Source: Steromphala cineraria
Lineage: Eukaryota; Mollusca; Gastropoda; Trochida; Trochidae
Assembly: GCA_916613615.1 (NCBI GenBank)
Contig: OU744725.1
Location: 59,404,575-59,468,574, forward strand
DNA length: 64,000 nt
Direction: 5' to 3'
Part shown: positions 49,501 through 58,466 of the stretch, piece after piece
How positions within the stretch are numbered: position 1 is the stretch's first letter
Layout: the number at the start of each line of letters is the position of its first letter
The notes under the pieces: generated by a model
What the model saw: the letters and a program-made list of their open reading frames with translations, nothing else
Told to the model about the DNA's origin: nothing
The model's database searches: none
Made by a program: the position numbers and the translations under genes

Positions 49501-51970
49501 GCGGTCACCTCGATATGGTAAACCACCTGCTCGATGTGGCCACTGTCGAACTGAGTGTGACTTAGCATTTTATCCAGACCCCTTCATTACAGTTACGTAC
49601 ACGTTAAACCCCAACTAACTTTTTGTTTGTGCCTACTGAACCTCACAACATTTTCTTAGTACCTTAGTTGGCCGTAATATACTGGTTTGACTTTTATGGG
49701 GTTTTTTAAAATTAAAAAACTTGTTAAAAATGCAAGGAGTACTCATGCGCTTGGGATCCTAGGTAGTCACATTGTATCCGCCCATAGGGTAAATATAACC
49801 TATTCCCAAATCAGTCTGTCGTAAAATCTTAATGTCAACCTTGGATTTTAGCATGAAAGTCTACGTAATGATATAGGATTAAATGACAACGGTTTGTATA
49901 TGTTGATATAAACTACCGTGTCAGCATTTGAGCTGATCTCGGAGTTTCTGACTGAAACCTTGTGTGATAAAAGATTCAACCATTTGAATATGTATCTCAA
50001 TGTCAAGTTACTATTGCAAATGATGATAGACATGTACCTGTTTCGTCGCCCACTGTCTTGACAAGAAGAGCTTGCATGTTCCGTACTAAAAAACAAATAA
50101 CAGATGAAACTTTATTGTCATCCAATTTCTAATTTCTATCTGACATTGAGACCGATCATTTCATATAAAAGTCATAGGATATTGCAAAGACTAAATAATA
50201 TACAAAGGTAGTTCTATATGATAATGCATATAGACTCATCCAGACCAATCATTTCATATAAAAGTCATAGGATATTGCAAAGACTAAATAATATACAAAG
50301 GTAGTTTTATATGATAAGGCATATATGCCTTATCGAGACCAATCGTATCATATAAAATTCATATGATATTTCACAGTCTAAGTAATATAATAAGAGTAGT
50401 GCTATAGGAAAAATGCATATATGCCTCAAATCGTATGTGAACACAATCAATAATAATTGTTATTTAAGAAAACTTATCGGATATAGCTTCTATTTTGGAT
50501 TGTTCAGTCTTTTAAAGCCATTCAAACTTCATGTGTTTCCCAAAATGTATGTATTTAGAATTCGATCGAAAAAAACTCCGTCGTACATAAAGTAGAATTC
50601 AAAACGTTGAATAAACAAGTTTTGAAAATATAAAGGGTGAAAAACAAAGATACAAAATCGTTACATTTTAAAGGCGTATAACTTTAGAAGTTATAACATT
50701 CAGAGGTGGGGGGTATGGGGATATATCAGCCTCTAGCTTGGTGTTTTGGAAGTCTGGTTGTATGTCACCAAGCGAGAAGCTCATGTATCCCCATACCCCC
50801 ACCTCTGAATGGTATAACGAATTTTTAATGTTTAAACAAAACGCATATAATATGAAAAAAATTATTAAGAAAAACTGCGTAAGCGCTTTGACTATGCTTG
50901 GTTCACAGTTACATATTGGAAGTGACGGACGGTGAATTTCTATTTCGGAAACCTTTGAATTAATAATTGTGATAAAGGTAGGATTTATTATAAAATGGGC
51001 ATTACATTTTGCGCTGACCACAATCGTGGGCTCTGTACGAGCATGCTTGAGCCTGCTCGAGAATTGCATCATCAGAATCCTTTCTATGACATGAGAGTTG
51101 ACTGCACAATTTCTACCCTCGTGCGGTCCCTAATATTGGTCGATAAAAAGTAACCTTGATGTGGTCGAGGTAACATACATTGTACATTTCAAGACGCTCA
51201 GTGTGCACGATTTTTTCATGCTTTTTGTGGCGGAGTATCACTAATTTATCACCCCGCCCAAGAGGGTGATATCAGTAATAATAAATAATAATAATATAAT
51301 CCATTTGTTGAACGCCTTATTTCCAACTTGGAGCTGTTCAACGTCTATTTGTGCTAGACATCAGAGAAGAGGAAGGTTTTGAGTTCTGCACGGAAAGAGG
51401 TGACACTCTCTATGCATATGAGTCTAAATGGTATAGAGGTCCACAGACCAGTATTCACCCAGGGTCACGCAAACCAATCAGATCACGATTCTTACATAAG
51501 GTACGATAAAAGATATTGTAGACTACCTGCCTTCAGTTAGTACAGCCTTGTTTGACACTTCGATGGCCTTCATTCTGCTGTAAATTAGCTTGAATTGCTT
51601 CTTCATATATTCGAATTCTTCATTTTTCTCTGTAACTAAGCGATATTAAGAAATAGTTCATGTTATCCCCCTTTCAGTTTATGAGTTGGTGATTGTAAAT
51701 ACAGTGTCTTTGTAGTTCCAGTTAAAGTCAAATTACGTTGAAAGTGACATTTACAATTCAAAATCATTAATCAGTGTTTTATAAAAAATTAAAGTTTTAC
51801 TAAGAAAACAATATTTTATCATAAATATCTCAAAATCAAATGTCAATAATGCAACGCTAATAAATTGAATAAAGGATAAACATACGTGATTCTTGCATCG
51901 ATGATGATATCATGTCAACCATGACGAAGCAGCCGAGGATAAGTCGAATACAAAAACGTGACTGCAGCAT
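40498..51970 (-). CDS. Multi-exon gene: secreted coiled-coil / beta-propeller-like protein
   Basis: I assembled this from splice signals and codon phase on the minus strand; no family member is recognised by name. Exons in order: 51970-51886 (signal peptide), 51635-51527 (charged, helical), 50085-50038 (uncertain), 47497-47078 (low-complexity, Lys/Ser/Thr/Asn-rich), 46206-46164 (uncertain), 46017-45811, 41839-41703, 41332-41214, 40983-40833 and 40591-40498 (stop). The last four join in phase without a break, and exon 1 joins exon 2 in phase. Links between 51527 and 47497, between 47078 and 46206, and between 45811 and 41839 have phase conflicts, so at least one further exon is missing at each. 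Alternating short hydrophobic strands and turns such as VDLHTKT, MDYKG and YTYDGRK suggest a beta-propeller of the NHL or LDLR class-B (YWTD) type. Several N-x-S/T sites fit a secreted glycoprotein. Confidence 0.7.
40833..40983 (-). CDS. Exon 10: propeller-like segment
   Basis: Acceptor CATTCTTCCAG|ATGATC and donor TTTCA|GTAAGA, 151 bp. It encodes DQLLGLSQHTLVSMSINDTT followed by HMTTLTRRNNLNWPPNAYFK and GTFATATKF. GLSQHTLVSMSINDTTH reads as paired strands. One NDT sequon. Phase 1 start and phase 2 end fit both neighbours exactly. Confidence 0.85.
41214..41332 (-). CDS. Exon 9: propeller-like segment
   Basis: Acceptor TTGCTTTTTCAG|ACAGAT is strong; donor GCGAAT|GTACGT is fair. 119 bp encoding QIFMNNYYRNELKTMDYKG, then NVFHTQKLPRRISSLVFAGE. 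The LKTMDYKGN segment is another strand-turn signature. Phase 2 start and phase 1 end fit exons 8 and 10. Confidence 0.8.
41703..41839 (-). CDS. Exon 8: propeller-like segment
   Basis: Acceptor CATCAATTCAG|CGTCTG, donor AATCCAG|GTACGC, 137 bp. It encodes 45 residues, RLFTLTRSCRLKYVDLHTKT followed by VRATKGKPYSKCNIRGMDLV. YVDLHTKTV is a classic strand-turn-strand of a propeller blade. It starts at a codon boundary and ends after two bases, joining exon 9 in phase. The phase-0 start means that at least one exon between here and 45811 is missing from this model. The 103-codon frame on the opposite strand is its shadow. Confidence 0.75.
42237..42305 (-). repeat. tRNA-like / SINE fragment in intron
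   Basis: On the minus strand TTAACCAACGCTGTTACGCG, then GGCCTACGTTCGATTTCC, resembles the D-arm-to-B-box stretch of a tRNA-derived SINE. Degenerate, partial. Confidence 0.4.
42331..42682. mobile_element. CATTCTCTCC-type MITE with 9-bp target duplication
   Basis: 352 bp. Ends CATTCTCTCCCCACAGAGGC and TGGAGAGAGAATG. The flanks 42322-42330 (CGAAGCCTC) and 42683-42691 (CGAAGCCTT) agree at 8 of 9 bases. The interior carries the family segments CAGCGACGCTGTTC and TTTTGGCTACTAAATGATGG. It sits in an intron of the propeller-like gene. Confidence 0.9.
43911..43939 (+). repeat. (CCCCTGATA)n short tandem
   Basis: Three to four units of a 9-bp repeat. Intronic; it inflates an open frame on the minus strand (GYQGYQGYQG) that I do not take as coding. 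Confidence 0.85.
44727..44945 (+). mobile_element. TTAA-type MITE, internal fragment
   Basis: Begins inside the family at AAGGTAATGTCAGGAAAAT and ends after GACTATGGATGATTG. Contains AATGGCCGCCAATGG. Both termini are missing. Confidence 0.8.
44946..45240. other. GC-richer intronic island with frames on both strands
   Basis: Composition differs from its surroundings and several CGACCGTAT / GTCGTAT-type segments recur. Frames of 63 (+) and 78 (-) codons overlap. Neither has flanking splice sites that fit the surrounding gene, and no domain is recognised. It may be a fragment of an unlisted mobile element attached to the truncated MITE. Confidence 0.3.
45678..45759. repeat. 34-bp-arm hairpin next to exon 6
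   Basis: 45678-45711 and 45726-45759 are inverted copies with about three mismatches and a 14-base loop. It lies 52 bases downstream of the exon 6 donor, inside the intron. Confidence 0.85.
45811..46017 (-). CDS. Exon 6: propeller-like segment
   Basis: Acceptor TTTTGCTCACAG|GTAACA and donor CATAACG|GTGAGT are both excellent. 207 bp, symmetrical phase 1-1, 69 residues. The pattern ISVVHLDGSNARTFF then VISIVYDDMCTLYFST then GILKIKIPDYKTHTLL alternates beta strands and turns as in one and a half propeller blades (compare the L-D-G and L-Y-x-x-D spacing of YWTD/NHL blades). One NTS sequon. The next exon downstream in phase is not identified. Confidence 0.8.
46164..46206 (-). CDS. Exon 5 (uncertain): 43-bp exon
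   Basis: Strong donor TTCAA|GTAAGT; acceptor AAACTAG|GCAATA is acceptable. In the frame that joins exon 6 it encodes AIFLGALETFKIGS, a plausible propeller strand leading into NTSFVTAS. It would need one more exon upstream to connect in phase with exon 4, which can also join exon 6 directly (Gly codon split at the junction). Optional exon or false positive. Confidence 0.4.
47078..47497 (-). CDS. Exon 4: Lys/Ser/Thr/Asn-rich linker with internal duplication
   Basis: 420-bp exon with acceptor ATATTTAG|CTTCAT and donor AAAAAAG|GTAAAT, open throughout. About 140 hydrophilic residues with no hydrophobic core: basic and disordered-looking. A 69-bp tandem duplication yields two 23-residue repeats starting ASHNTQDTSTTYAGLKKVK and ASHNTQDISTTSAELKKVK. 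Sequons NIS, NVS and NGT are present. It begins and ends after the first base of a codon. It would be a flexible spacer between the N-terminal helix and the propeller-like region. Two open frames on the opposite strand are shadows of the same repeats. Confidence 0.75.
47973..48109. mobile_element. Short foldback MITE
   Basis: Left arm GTTGTATGCTTCTC through GGTCTGATGTACC and right arm GGTACATTAGACCG through GAGAAGCATGCAAC are inverted, about 40 bp each with mismatches. The central part holds GCCCGAGCCGCTAGGCGAGG. Intronic. Confidence 0.75.
48110..48620. other. Unannotated intronic sequence
   Basis: Contains GGGGTACAT-type repeats near 48480-48530 and AAGATAAATC near 48531 and 48579. No exon fits. 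Confidence 0.35.
48630..49500. mobile_element. CATTCTCTCC-type MITE with perfect 9-bp target duplication and nested insert
   Basis: Left end CATTCTCTCCCCACAGAGCC, right end CTGTGGGGAGAGAATG. The flanks 48621-48629 and 49501-49509 are both GCGGTCACC, a perfect 9-bp target duplication. It is 871 bp rather than about 350 because a second element occupies 48829-49344. A 9-bp duplication is typical of Mutator-like transposons, so this family is probably a non-autonomous MULE. Intronic. Confidence 0.9.
48829..49344. mobile_element. hAT-like non-autonomous element nested in MITE
   Basis: Terminal TAGTGTTTCCTCTAGGC and GCCTGGGGGAAACAGTA are inverted with a few mismatches. They resemble the CAGTGTTTCCC-type ends of many hAT elements. 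Flanks CAGTACG and AGTAGCC are only loosely similar, so the 8-bp duplication expected for hAT is degraded or misjudged. The interior has clustered CGCCCTGCCCTTTTTCTG repeats at both ends. No transposase. Confidence 0.65.
50038..50085 (-). CDS. Exon 3 (uncertain): 48-bp mini-exon
   Basis: Acceptor TTTGTTTTTTAG|TACGG and donor AAACAG|GTACAT are both good. Continuing the frame of exon 2 gives 16 Ser/Arg-rich codons (STEHASSSCQDSGRRN), but the end phase does not fit the next confident exon at 47497, where that frame meets a stop within four codons. The other frame (RNMQALLVKTVGDET) would fit the next exon but not exon 2. Either another exon lies between, a different donor is used, or this is alternatively spliced. 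Confidence 0.4.
50149..50420 (+). repeat. 94-bp tandem repeat, three units
   Basis: Units start near 50147, 50241 and 50335 with GACC.ATC.T.TCATATAAAA. The first two are nearly identical and the third is diverged. Intronic. Confidence 0.9.
50690..50818. repeat. Long hairpin with G-rich arm
   Basis: 50690-50725 (core GAGGTGGGGGGTATGGGGAT) pairs with 50785-50818 (core ATCCCCATACCCCCACCTC) across about 59 bases. The G-rich arm has two runs of four or more G. Intronic. The overlapping open frames on both strands are by-products. Confidence 0.8.
51262..51500 (-). mobile_element. LINE 3' end with (ATT)n tail
   Basis: On the minus strand a short frame ends VTSFRAELKTFLFSDV then stop. This matches the usual C-terminus of CR1/L2-type reverse transcriptases (SFKxxLKTYLF). 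It is followed by a short 3' UTR with AAGGCGTTCAACAAATGGAT and an ATTATTATTATT tail. 5'-truncated, as is normal for LINEs. It sits in intron 2 of the gene. Confidence 0.7.
51527..51635 (-). CDS. Exon 2: charged helical segment
   Basis: Acceptor CGCTTAG|TTACAG, donor GGCAG|GTAGTC. Joined to exon 1 in phase, it encodes TEKNEEFEYMKKQF followed by KLIYSRMKAIEVSN. This is rich in Glu and Lys with hydrophobic residues at heptad-like spacing, so a short coiled coil is likely just after the signal peptide. It ends after the second base of a codon. Confidence 0.75.
51886..51970 (-). CDS. Exon 1: start codon and signal peptide
   Basis: ATG at 51970 opens a 28-codon segment. It has a basic n-region (MLQSRFCIR), a hydrophobic core (LILGCFVMV) and a small polar stretch (SSSMQES), the layout of a cleavable secretory signal. 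The donor is CAC|GTATGT, a good match to consensus. It ends after the first base of a codon, which fits the two-base start of the next exon. No upstream ATG competes within the short 5' flank, but an upstream non-coding exon is not excluded. Confidence 0.75.
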
Positions 51971-54535
51971 GTTGATGTTTAACCTATCCAAGACACACAC
52001 AATAAGAATACTCAATTTTAGAGAGAAATTATTTTATTTGTAATGTTAGGTACCACGTTCATTCTGATACTGATAGGAAATGTCAACCTCCATTTCTGTC
52101 TTTATCGGAAGTGTCAACCAGCTGCCGAGTTCATAAATAACAAGCAAACCAATTCACACATGGACCCTGCATTCCTGTCATAATGTAGCATATGCAATCC
52201 GTCAGAAAAAAAGAAAGTACACACCACAGTTTGTTTAAATTAACCTAATATCTAAGAGACATAAAATGTATTAAATTATGTAACGTTTACAATGACACAT
52301 ATTTGCAGTAGTTTGAATAAAATGTTTGGTGTCTGGTTAATGTTTTGTTAAAATATATCTGTTTATTGCAGGTAGGTAAGAAATATTATTTAAACTATCA
52401 TAACCCTACAATATTTAACATGTTGGTAAATGAGTTAAAAATACGTACTTTTGGTGGTTGTTATACAGAATATGTCTTCTCTGTTGAAGAACATTTGAGT
52501 CATATCAAAATTAATATTGGAACAATGTATTAACTTGAATTTTCATTTTATGACAAAAAATTAAAACACTTAAACAAGAATTCGTTGAATGGTGGTTTAA
52601 CTCTTGTTCTTCTCAGTTTGAGAATACGTCATCAAAAACACGAAATATTTGTTACTGAAAATCTGAAGTGTGTATTAGCAATATGTCATTTAGTTATATT
52701 TTTTATATTACAAATTGTCATATTATTAATTCCTTTGTTTGAGTTTTGCCCCTCGTGTGTATTTTGTCATAATATGTTTTCGACCGGTGATCTATTCGAA
52801 TAGCAAAGATTTGCTTGTTTACCGAACGGGATTCTTCAATGACAAAAATGAGTAATTTATTTTGCCTGTCAGAATAGTACTGGCTGTATGAAGTGAGAAT
52901 CCAAAACTTCACGTCGGGCCTACATATCCACCGTTGTTTACATATAAACTACTAGTATTCATCTTCTTAAATTTGTTCTATCATACTTCATATGTGTATA
53001 CGAAAGGAGATTATTCTTTTAGAATCACGGTATTACTTGAGTAAAGAAACCAAATAATACAGACTGCCCTATGGTACCAAACATACATTGTACACAAACA
53101 TACACAAAATATACTTTATCAATCTGTTCCTTACTGTTTTTTAAGAAATGTGAATAACTATGTGGAAACTAAGGACTCGATTGTGTTAACAGTGAATTAT
53201 TGTAAAAATGCACTGTTCATTGACCTCGGATTAGGGATAGGAATTGGGTGGTGTCAGGTTTTGAAGAGTACAGTACATGTTTTAATGATATCTCTGCATA
53301 ATATCTCAAATCTCAAAATGATTATTTATTTTAGAAAGTGTAGTACTAGTAGTTAAGACTCCAAGACTCGAACCCTCCAATTGTTAATTAACGATCTTAT
53401 CCACTTGACTACGGAGGATTCAAATTCCGATCTTTATAGTTTTTTGATAAGTTAATACTTAAGTTAGACGTTAAATTCAATGTATGTGTTTTAGATCTGT
53501 ATTTGTTACATTCAATGTGTAAAGTCACTTTACAAATTCAGCTACTTTGTCTCACTCAAATGTTTGGATAAGCATCAAGGCGAATTATTGAAGAAGACTC
53601 AACAGTTGCCACAGCTGATAACAGTAATCATTTTTAGTTTTGCGATTATTTTAAAAATAAGTGCAGGATTAAATTTCCCTTTGACATGGATATAATGACA
53701 AGTACACTGTTGATATATTAAATCAGTGTCAAAATGGAATTTTTACAATATATTTTCTTGGCATATGAAATAACACTTTTTAAATCTATTACAAACCAAG
53801 GTTTATCATCAAACGAATCACAATATATATCACAATTCCGATCCTTATCAGGTTGCTTGTAAGTAGATACTTAGGTTTCGACACCTTTTGTTAAAGTGCG
53901 AACCAATAATGCATTCGAACCGATGTCTATTGCCGTAAACATACAGCTACATGTACGTTGATTATTAATTTTAGCATCTTTCATGTTCATAGACAATTGG
54001 GCCTAAAATGAATCATTCTTTCATAATATATGTGTTTAGATATGGACTAGATATATATGAATGAAATAAAAGCCAGTATATATTCAAACGTCTAACAATT
54101 AAATACATTTTACATTTTGATTAGAATTACCGTCAGAAAAGGAGTTTGTAATGAGTATTTGAATTGCTTTGAACCATGAATCCAAGAAAATGGAAATGGT
54201 CTTCATGATCAATATTTGACCTTGTAGACGCCCTTATAAGTCTTTACTTAATACTTGAATTACATTGACTCGCAAATCACCAAAGAATATTCTGTAAATT
54301 TAAATTAAGATTGTGAATTGTGTTTCTCTCATTTATTGATGTTAAAGAAAATACATGTGCGGAAATATTTAATATTCGCTCGTTGGACTTTACGAACAAA
54401 TAAATGAGTAAATGATATTAACAGAGATGCTTTTATCACATTTCCTCTCACCTTACCTTTCAAGAAAAGTATTTTGACTCAGTATTGGCAAGAGTAGCTT
54501 CCAGGTCATTGAATACACACCCTTCTCAGGATTTT
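51971..54535. other. 5' flank of the gene and unannotated sequence
   Basis: No convincing TATA box or exon. Frames at 52345-52533, 52585-52803 and 53150-53356 are AT-rich and lack motifs. Confidence 0.35.
53357..53424 (-). repeat. Degenerate tRNA-like sequence
   Basis: On the minus strand GTAGTCAAGTGGATAAGATC resembles an A box/D arm and GGAGGGTTCGAGTC a B box/T arm, at about tRNA spacing. The anticodon arm (GTTAATTAAC) and acceptor pairing are poor, so this is a pseudogene or SINE head. Confidence 0.55.
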
Positions 54536-54539
54536 ATAT

Positions 54540-54826
54540 TTTAAGCATTTCACTGAAAAATGTAAGTTAATGCTAAAGGTATTATTTTGACAGTGTCAAA
54601 AATCTCATTACACACGCAAATCATCCATAGTCAGAGGACAAAGTATGAAGATTCACATAAAATCCATTGGCGGCCATTTTGTGTGAACACCTTTAATTCA
54701 TTTTGTATAAGCAAAAGGAATCTGCTTCATTTAGTATAAATGCATTGTCATTCAATTGGAACCATTAATTTTCATTTTCCTGACATCACTTTATATTCCC
54801 CCTAAAACGTGCTACTGCCCCTTTAA
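54540..54826 (-). mobile_element. TTAA-type MITE, one end lost
   Basis: Ends CGTGCTACTGCCCCTTTAA, with CCTGACATCACTTTATATTC inside, in the same orientation as the 33-kb copy. The opposite terminus is not recognisable. Confidence 0.8.
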
Positions 54827-55064
54827 AGATAAACCAGTCCCTTATATATATGTCCCTTTGCAATTGGGGAACAGTGTGAACTATAATTATGAAACTCTAT
54901 TTATAATTCAATCTTAGAATTAAAAATGAGATACTTTTCATCATTGATTATTTCTGCATTAGCTAAATGTACTGAATTTTACAAATTATTGATGCAAATT
55001 TGCATGTTTTCGTAGAAGGACAAGTTATGATTCTTATGTAATATCCATCGCAAACAAGTATTTG

Positions 55065-55070
55065 TTTATT
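55065..55070 (-). terminator. Poly(A) signal AATAAA
   Basis: AATAAA on the minus strand, 45 bases after the stop of the candidate exon at 55115. Confidence 0.5.
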
Positions 55071-55114
55071 GATAGTTAAAATTTGTTACAAATTGTCAAA
55101 AAATACTTTTATGT

Positions 55115-55337
55115 TTATGGCTTTTCATCTTCACCTTCTTGTAATTTTTCTTGAGAAATTTTTTTTAAACATGTTTCAAACCTCAAGTTGTTTATTTTGA
55201 AGGCAAAATCCAGAGCGAAATTACATTGCATTTGACATGTGACACAATTGAAAAATGTAAGCCTTGTTTTCTGATGACAATTGAGACATAAAAACAGTTG
55301 TTGAATCTGCCCGCTAAAAATAAATCTTAAGCTTTGT
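55115..55337 (-). CDS. Candidate terminal exon with Cys-x2-Cys pairs
   Basis: Acceptor AGATTTATTTTTAG|CGGGCA (minus strand), then 73 codons to TAA, with an AATAAA shortly after. The protein carries CLNC and, ten residues later, CVTC, followed by another Cys (QMQC). This could be a zinc-binding ribbon. It is followed by FALDFAFKINN and a Glu/Lys-rich tail. The two CxxC pairs inside a beta-rich stretch recall zinc ribbons in OB-fold DNA-binding proteins, but this is only a resemblance. No upstream exon was found, so it may belong to a gene whose other exons I missed, or be a pseudogene. Confidence 0.45.
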
Positions 55338-55439
55338 AATCTTAAAACTACATTGCCGAACACTGTCGTGAACTGTTAGTCTCAATGAAGTGCAAAAAGA
55401 TACATTCTGGCTCTTGACGGTTTGTTATGTGAAGAGAAG

Positions 55440-57099
55440 ATGAAAATGAAATAAAATAACAATGGATTTAACAAAAGAAGTACCGTATTGCTGTTCGTTA
55501 TTCATTATATATTTCAAACACCTAAGACAAGTATAAACAGAAAATAATAAATTCGTTTTGAAGGGGCTTCCTTGCTTATCTTAAGATTATAAATAAGGTG
55601 TTGGATTTATAATGGTTTCTAAACGATTTTCAAATTTGAGAGATAACCAATTCGCAAAGACGGATTCTTGAACAACAGGCAAGGAGGCATTTTTAATTTC
55701 TGCGATACTCTCTAGTTTAGGAAATGGTTTAAGATACAAATTACTTCAAATAGGTATCACGATAAAGAGCCTCGATCAAGCAAACATACAGAGAACTTAT
55801 CAGTTCCTTAGGGACCAAATTGAAATGAAAGCAGGTTAATCTGAAAGTATACATTTGATACTACTAATGATACATTATTATCTTCGAGTTTCTGCAGTGA
55901 GTGGTTAACAGCATCTACAAATGGTTGCAGATATCTTTACCGGTACCTACCGCGACCAGACTGCAATTTGATTAAAGAGCTATGTTTGTATTTTCTTGGC
56001 ATGGTTGTAACCAGTTTTTTCATTAAGTATATAAGTATTGTATATAAATTCTTATGAAACACTTTCAATTATGTTTACCATGTTAAATGATTTACCATGT
56101 AATGGAGGATTTTATTGATGCATTTAAGCTATCGGATAAATTTTGTATAATTGGTATTAGGTCAGAACACGAACTATGTTCTCAAAACTCCATACATGTA
56201 ATGCGAGTCTTTTATCTACTGCAATTCATTGATTACGTCACCCAAAGTTTAAAAGGCATTTTATGATCAAGATAGAATTTGTAAACACAATCCAGCAGAG
56301 TTAATCTATCACAAATTCATATCTAAAAAAAACTTGGGTATCGAAGGTTGTCAAATGGTTTTAATCGTGCGTTTCAACAAAAACAATATGCATCGAATAT
56401 ATGAATTATTGTACCAAATGTGTTTCAATGTTCTTGCAAACAAATCACTTTGTCGTATCGTGTGACCAATTTATCTGTAAAACAAATCATTGAGCGTGTT
56501 CGACGATGATTCACGTTAACTAGAAACGTAATAACAAAGTAAACGTATCATCCCCACCTTCACAAATAATCATGGAACGTATAACTAGGATACTGGCGAA
56601 ACAACCATGACAACGCAGCTTTTCAAGGTTGCGTTACTTTCCCTATCCAAGCAATATTAGCAAATTGTTCATAAACATTTTGTGTGTTTCGAAACCATGA
56701 ATTATCTCAAATGGTTGCTTATGTACTGGATATCAGACGTGGAATGTTGATGAATTTTAGGAGACGTGTATATATGTATTTAAGAATGAATAACATATGC
56801 TGATAACTTCTCATTTGTTTAAATACTTTCCAGCGTATGAGAGAATCGAGGTACATTCATACATTTATCACATGTTTGAAATTTCGATTTTGCAAGAGGT
56901 ACATCTACATATTTTCAATGGCACATAATTAACTACATAAAACTTTCATTTTAGTAAAATAATCCGCCATACGTTTTTCTTGTGTTCAAGTAAACATAAT
57001 AAGACAACAAAAATGAATAACAATATAATGATAACTCAAATATATATAAAAATTACATCTTCGTTAAGACACTTCCAAAACAACAGACAGTTGGGGATT
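55440..57099. other. Unannotated AT-rich sequence
   Basis: No other exon of the neighbouring candidate gene could be supported. Confidence 0.35.
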
Positions 57100-57300
57100 C
57101 TAGAAATTCACGTCCAAAATAAAGCAAGTATCAAATTGAGTTTCAATAATGATTGGTCTGAATAAGAAAAGTCTATTTGATGTCCTTGGTAATCAATATA
57201 GATTCGACTATTCCGTATAATCGACAGAAATACTGAGTTTGTATAATGGGTTCTAAAGGAAACCAAGAAACTAGGTGAACTAGATTTAATCGATAATAAC
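57100..57300 (+). repeat. Dispersed repeat shared with 62094-62280
   Basis: ACGTCCAAAATA, TGATTGGTCTGAATA, GTCTATTTG.TGTCC, TACTGAGT.TGTA and AAGGA segments occur in the same order in both. Moderate identity; not in any family listed above. Confidence 0.75.
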
Positions 57301-57371
57301 CGTTTAAATGACATCGATTGGCAAACTCTGGTTTATGACTTCAAATGTTAACATTGTCTTATCAGTATGCT

Positions 57372-57729
57372 TTAAAGGGGCAGTAGTACATTTTTTTATA
57401 TATTTTAAATATTTCGCTGATAAGTGTAAGTTATTGCTAAATGCATCATATTGACAGTATCAACAAACTCATTACACAAGCTATTCACCCATGGTCAGAG
57501 AATAAAGTATGAAGATTTACATAAAATCCATTGGCGGCCATTTTGTGTGAACACCTTTAATTCATTTTGTGTAAGAAAGATGAATCGCGTGGCTAACCTT
57601 TACGTTATATATTTGAATTATTACTGCTCCATTTAGTTTAAATACATTGTCTTTCAATTGGAACCATTAATTCTCATTTTCCTGACATCACCTTATGTTC
57701 CCCCTAAAAACGTGCTACTGCCCCTTTAA
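57372..57729 (-). mobile_element. TTAA-flanked AGGGGCAGTAGCACG MITE, full length
   Basis: Starts TTAAAGGGGCAGTAGTAC and ends CGTGCTACTGCCCCTTTAA. The interior includes TTGGCGGCCATTTTGTGTGA. About 358 bp, orientation as at 33 kb. Confidence 0.9.
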
Positions 57730-58466
57730 GTGTTGCATGTAGGAAAGTGAAGCACAAGCCGGAGAAAACATTGAAGATAAACAGTGCTCATAATCAAATA
57801 CTTGTTTGACTAAATGTAGTTGGTAATGTTTGTATCTAATATCATGATCCCAAGAGTGGCTACCGAAATAGATATCGCTTCTGTGAGATCCTGTGATATC
57901 GAGACGCGTTATCTTCACTGTAGATATCTTCTTCAGAAGATAACATATCTTAGTACTAATTTTCTAAGGTTTACTTATCAAGCGATAATGATTTTGGCTA
58001 TTAAGATCTGCATTCTTTCACTACAAGGCACTGTGTTCCAATTTGTAACAAATGTTACTTCAACGCGACGTAGGTTTAGATTTAATACCTCATGTATACG
58101 GCAACATTAACTTACGTGTGTACTTTTGCATATAAACAAATTTATTACTCAACCGTGGTGAGATCACTCATTAGATAACAATGAGTTGGTAACACACATG
58201 TGTGTTACCATCTCGTGCAAAGAAACCGAACTACTTTCGAACGTCACATGACATTGTCCAACCACGTGACTTTGGCGACTGACAAGTTTTTCATTCTCAA
58301 CAAAATGTTAATTTATGTGACAGAATATTATCTAAGCGAGTTTTTTTACATTTTAAATGCATTCTCTTTTAGCTAACCACCACTAATCCATCCTTCGCTT
58401 AATTACTTGTCCACCTTCTGTGCCGTCGCAAGCGGTGTTGCCTCCTCTGCCTACCGTAACATAAAC

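Noticed and set aside
49848..50096. Whole 82-codon minus frame as a coding exon
   Set aside because: Only 50038-50085 is bounded by splice sites; the rest past the GTACAT donor reads as intron.
50668..51072. 134-codon minus frame
   Set aside because: It runs through a long hairpin and intronic sequence and lacks splice support or recognisable domains.
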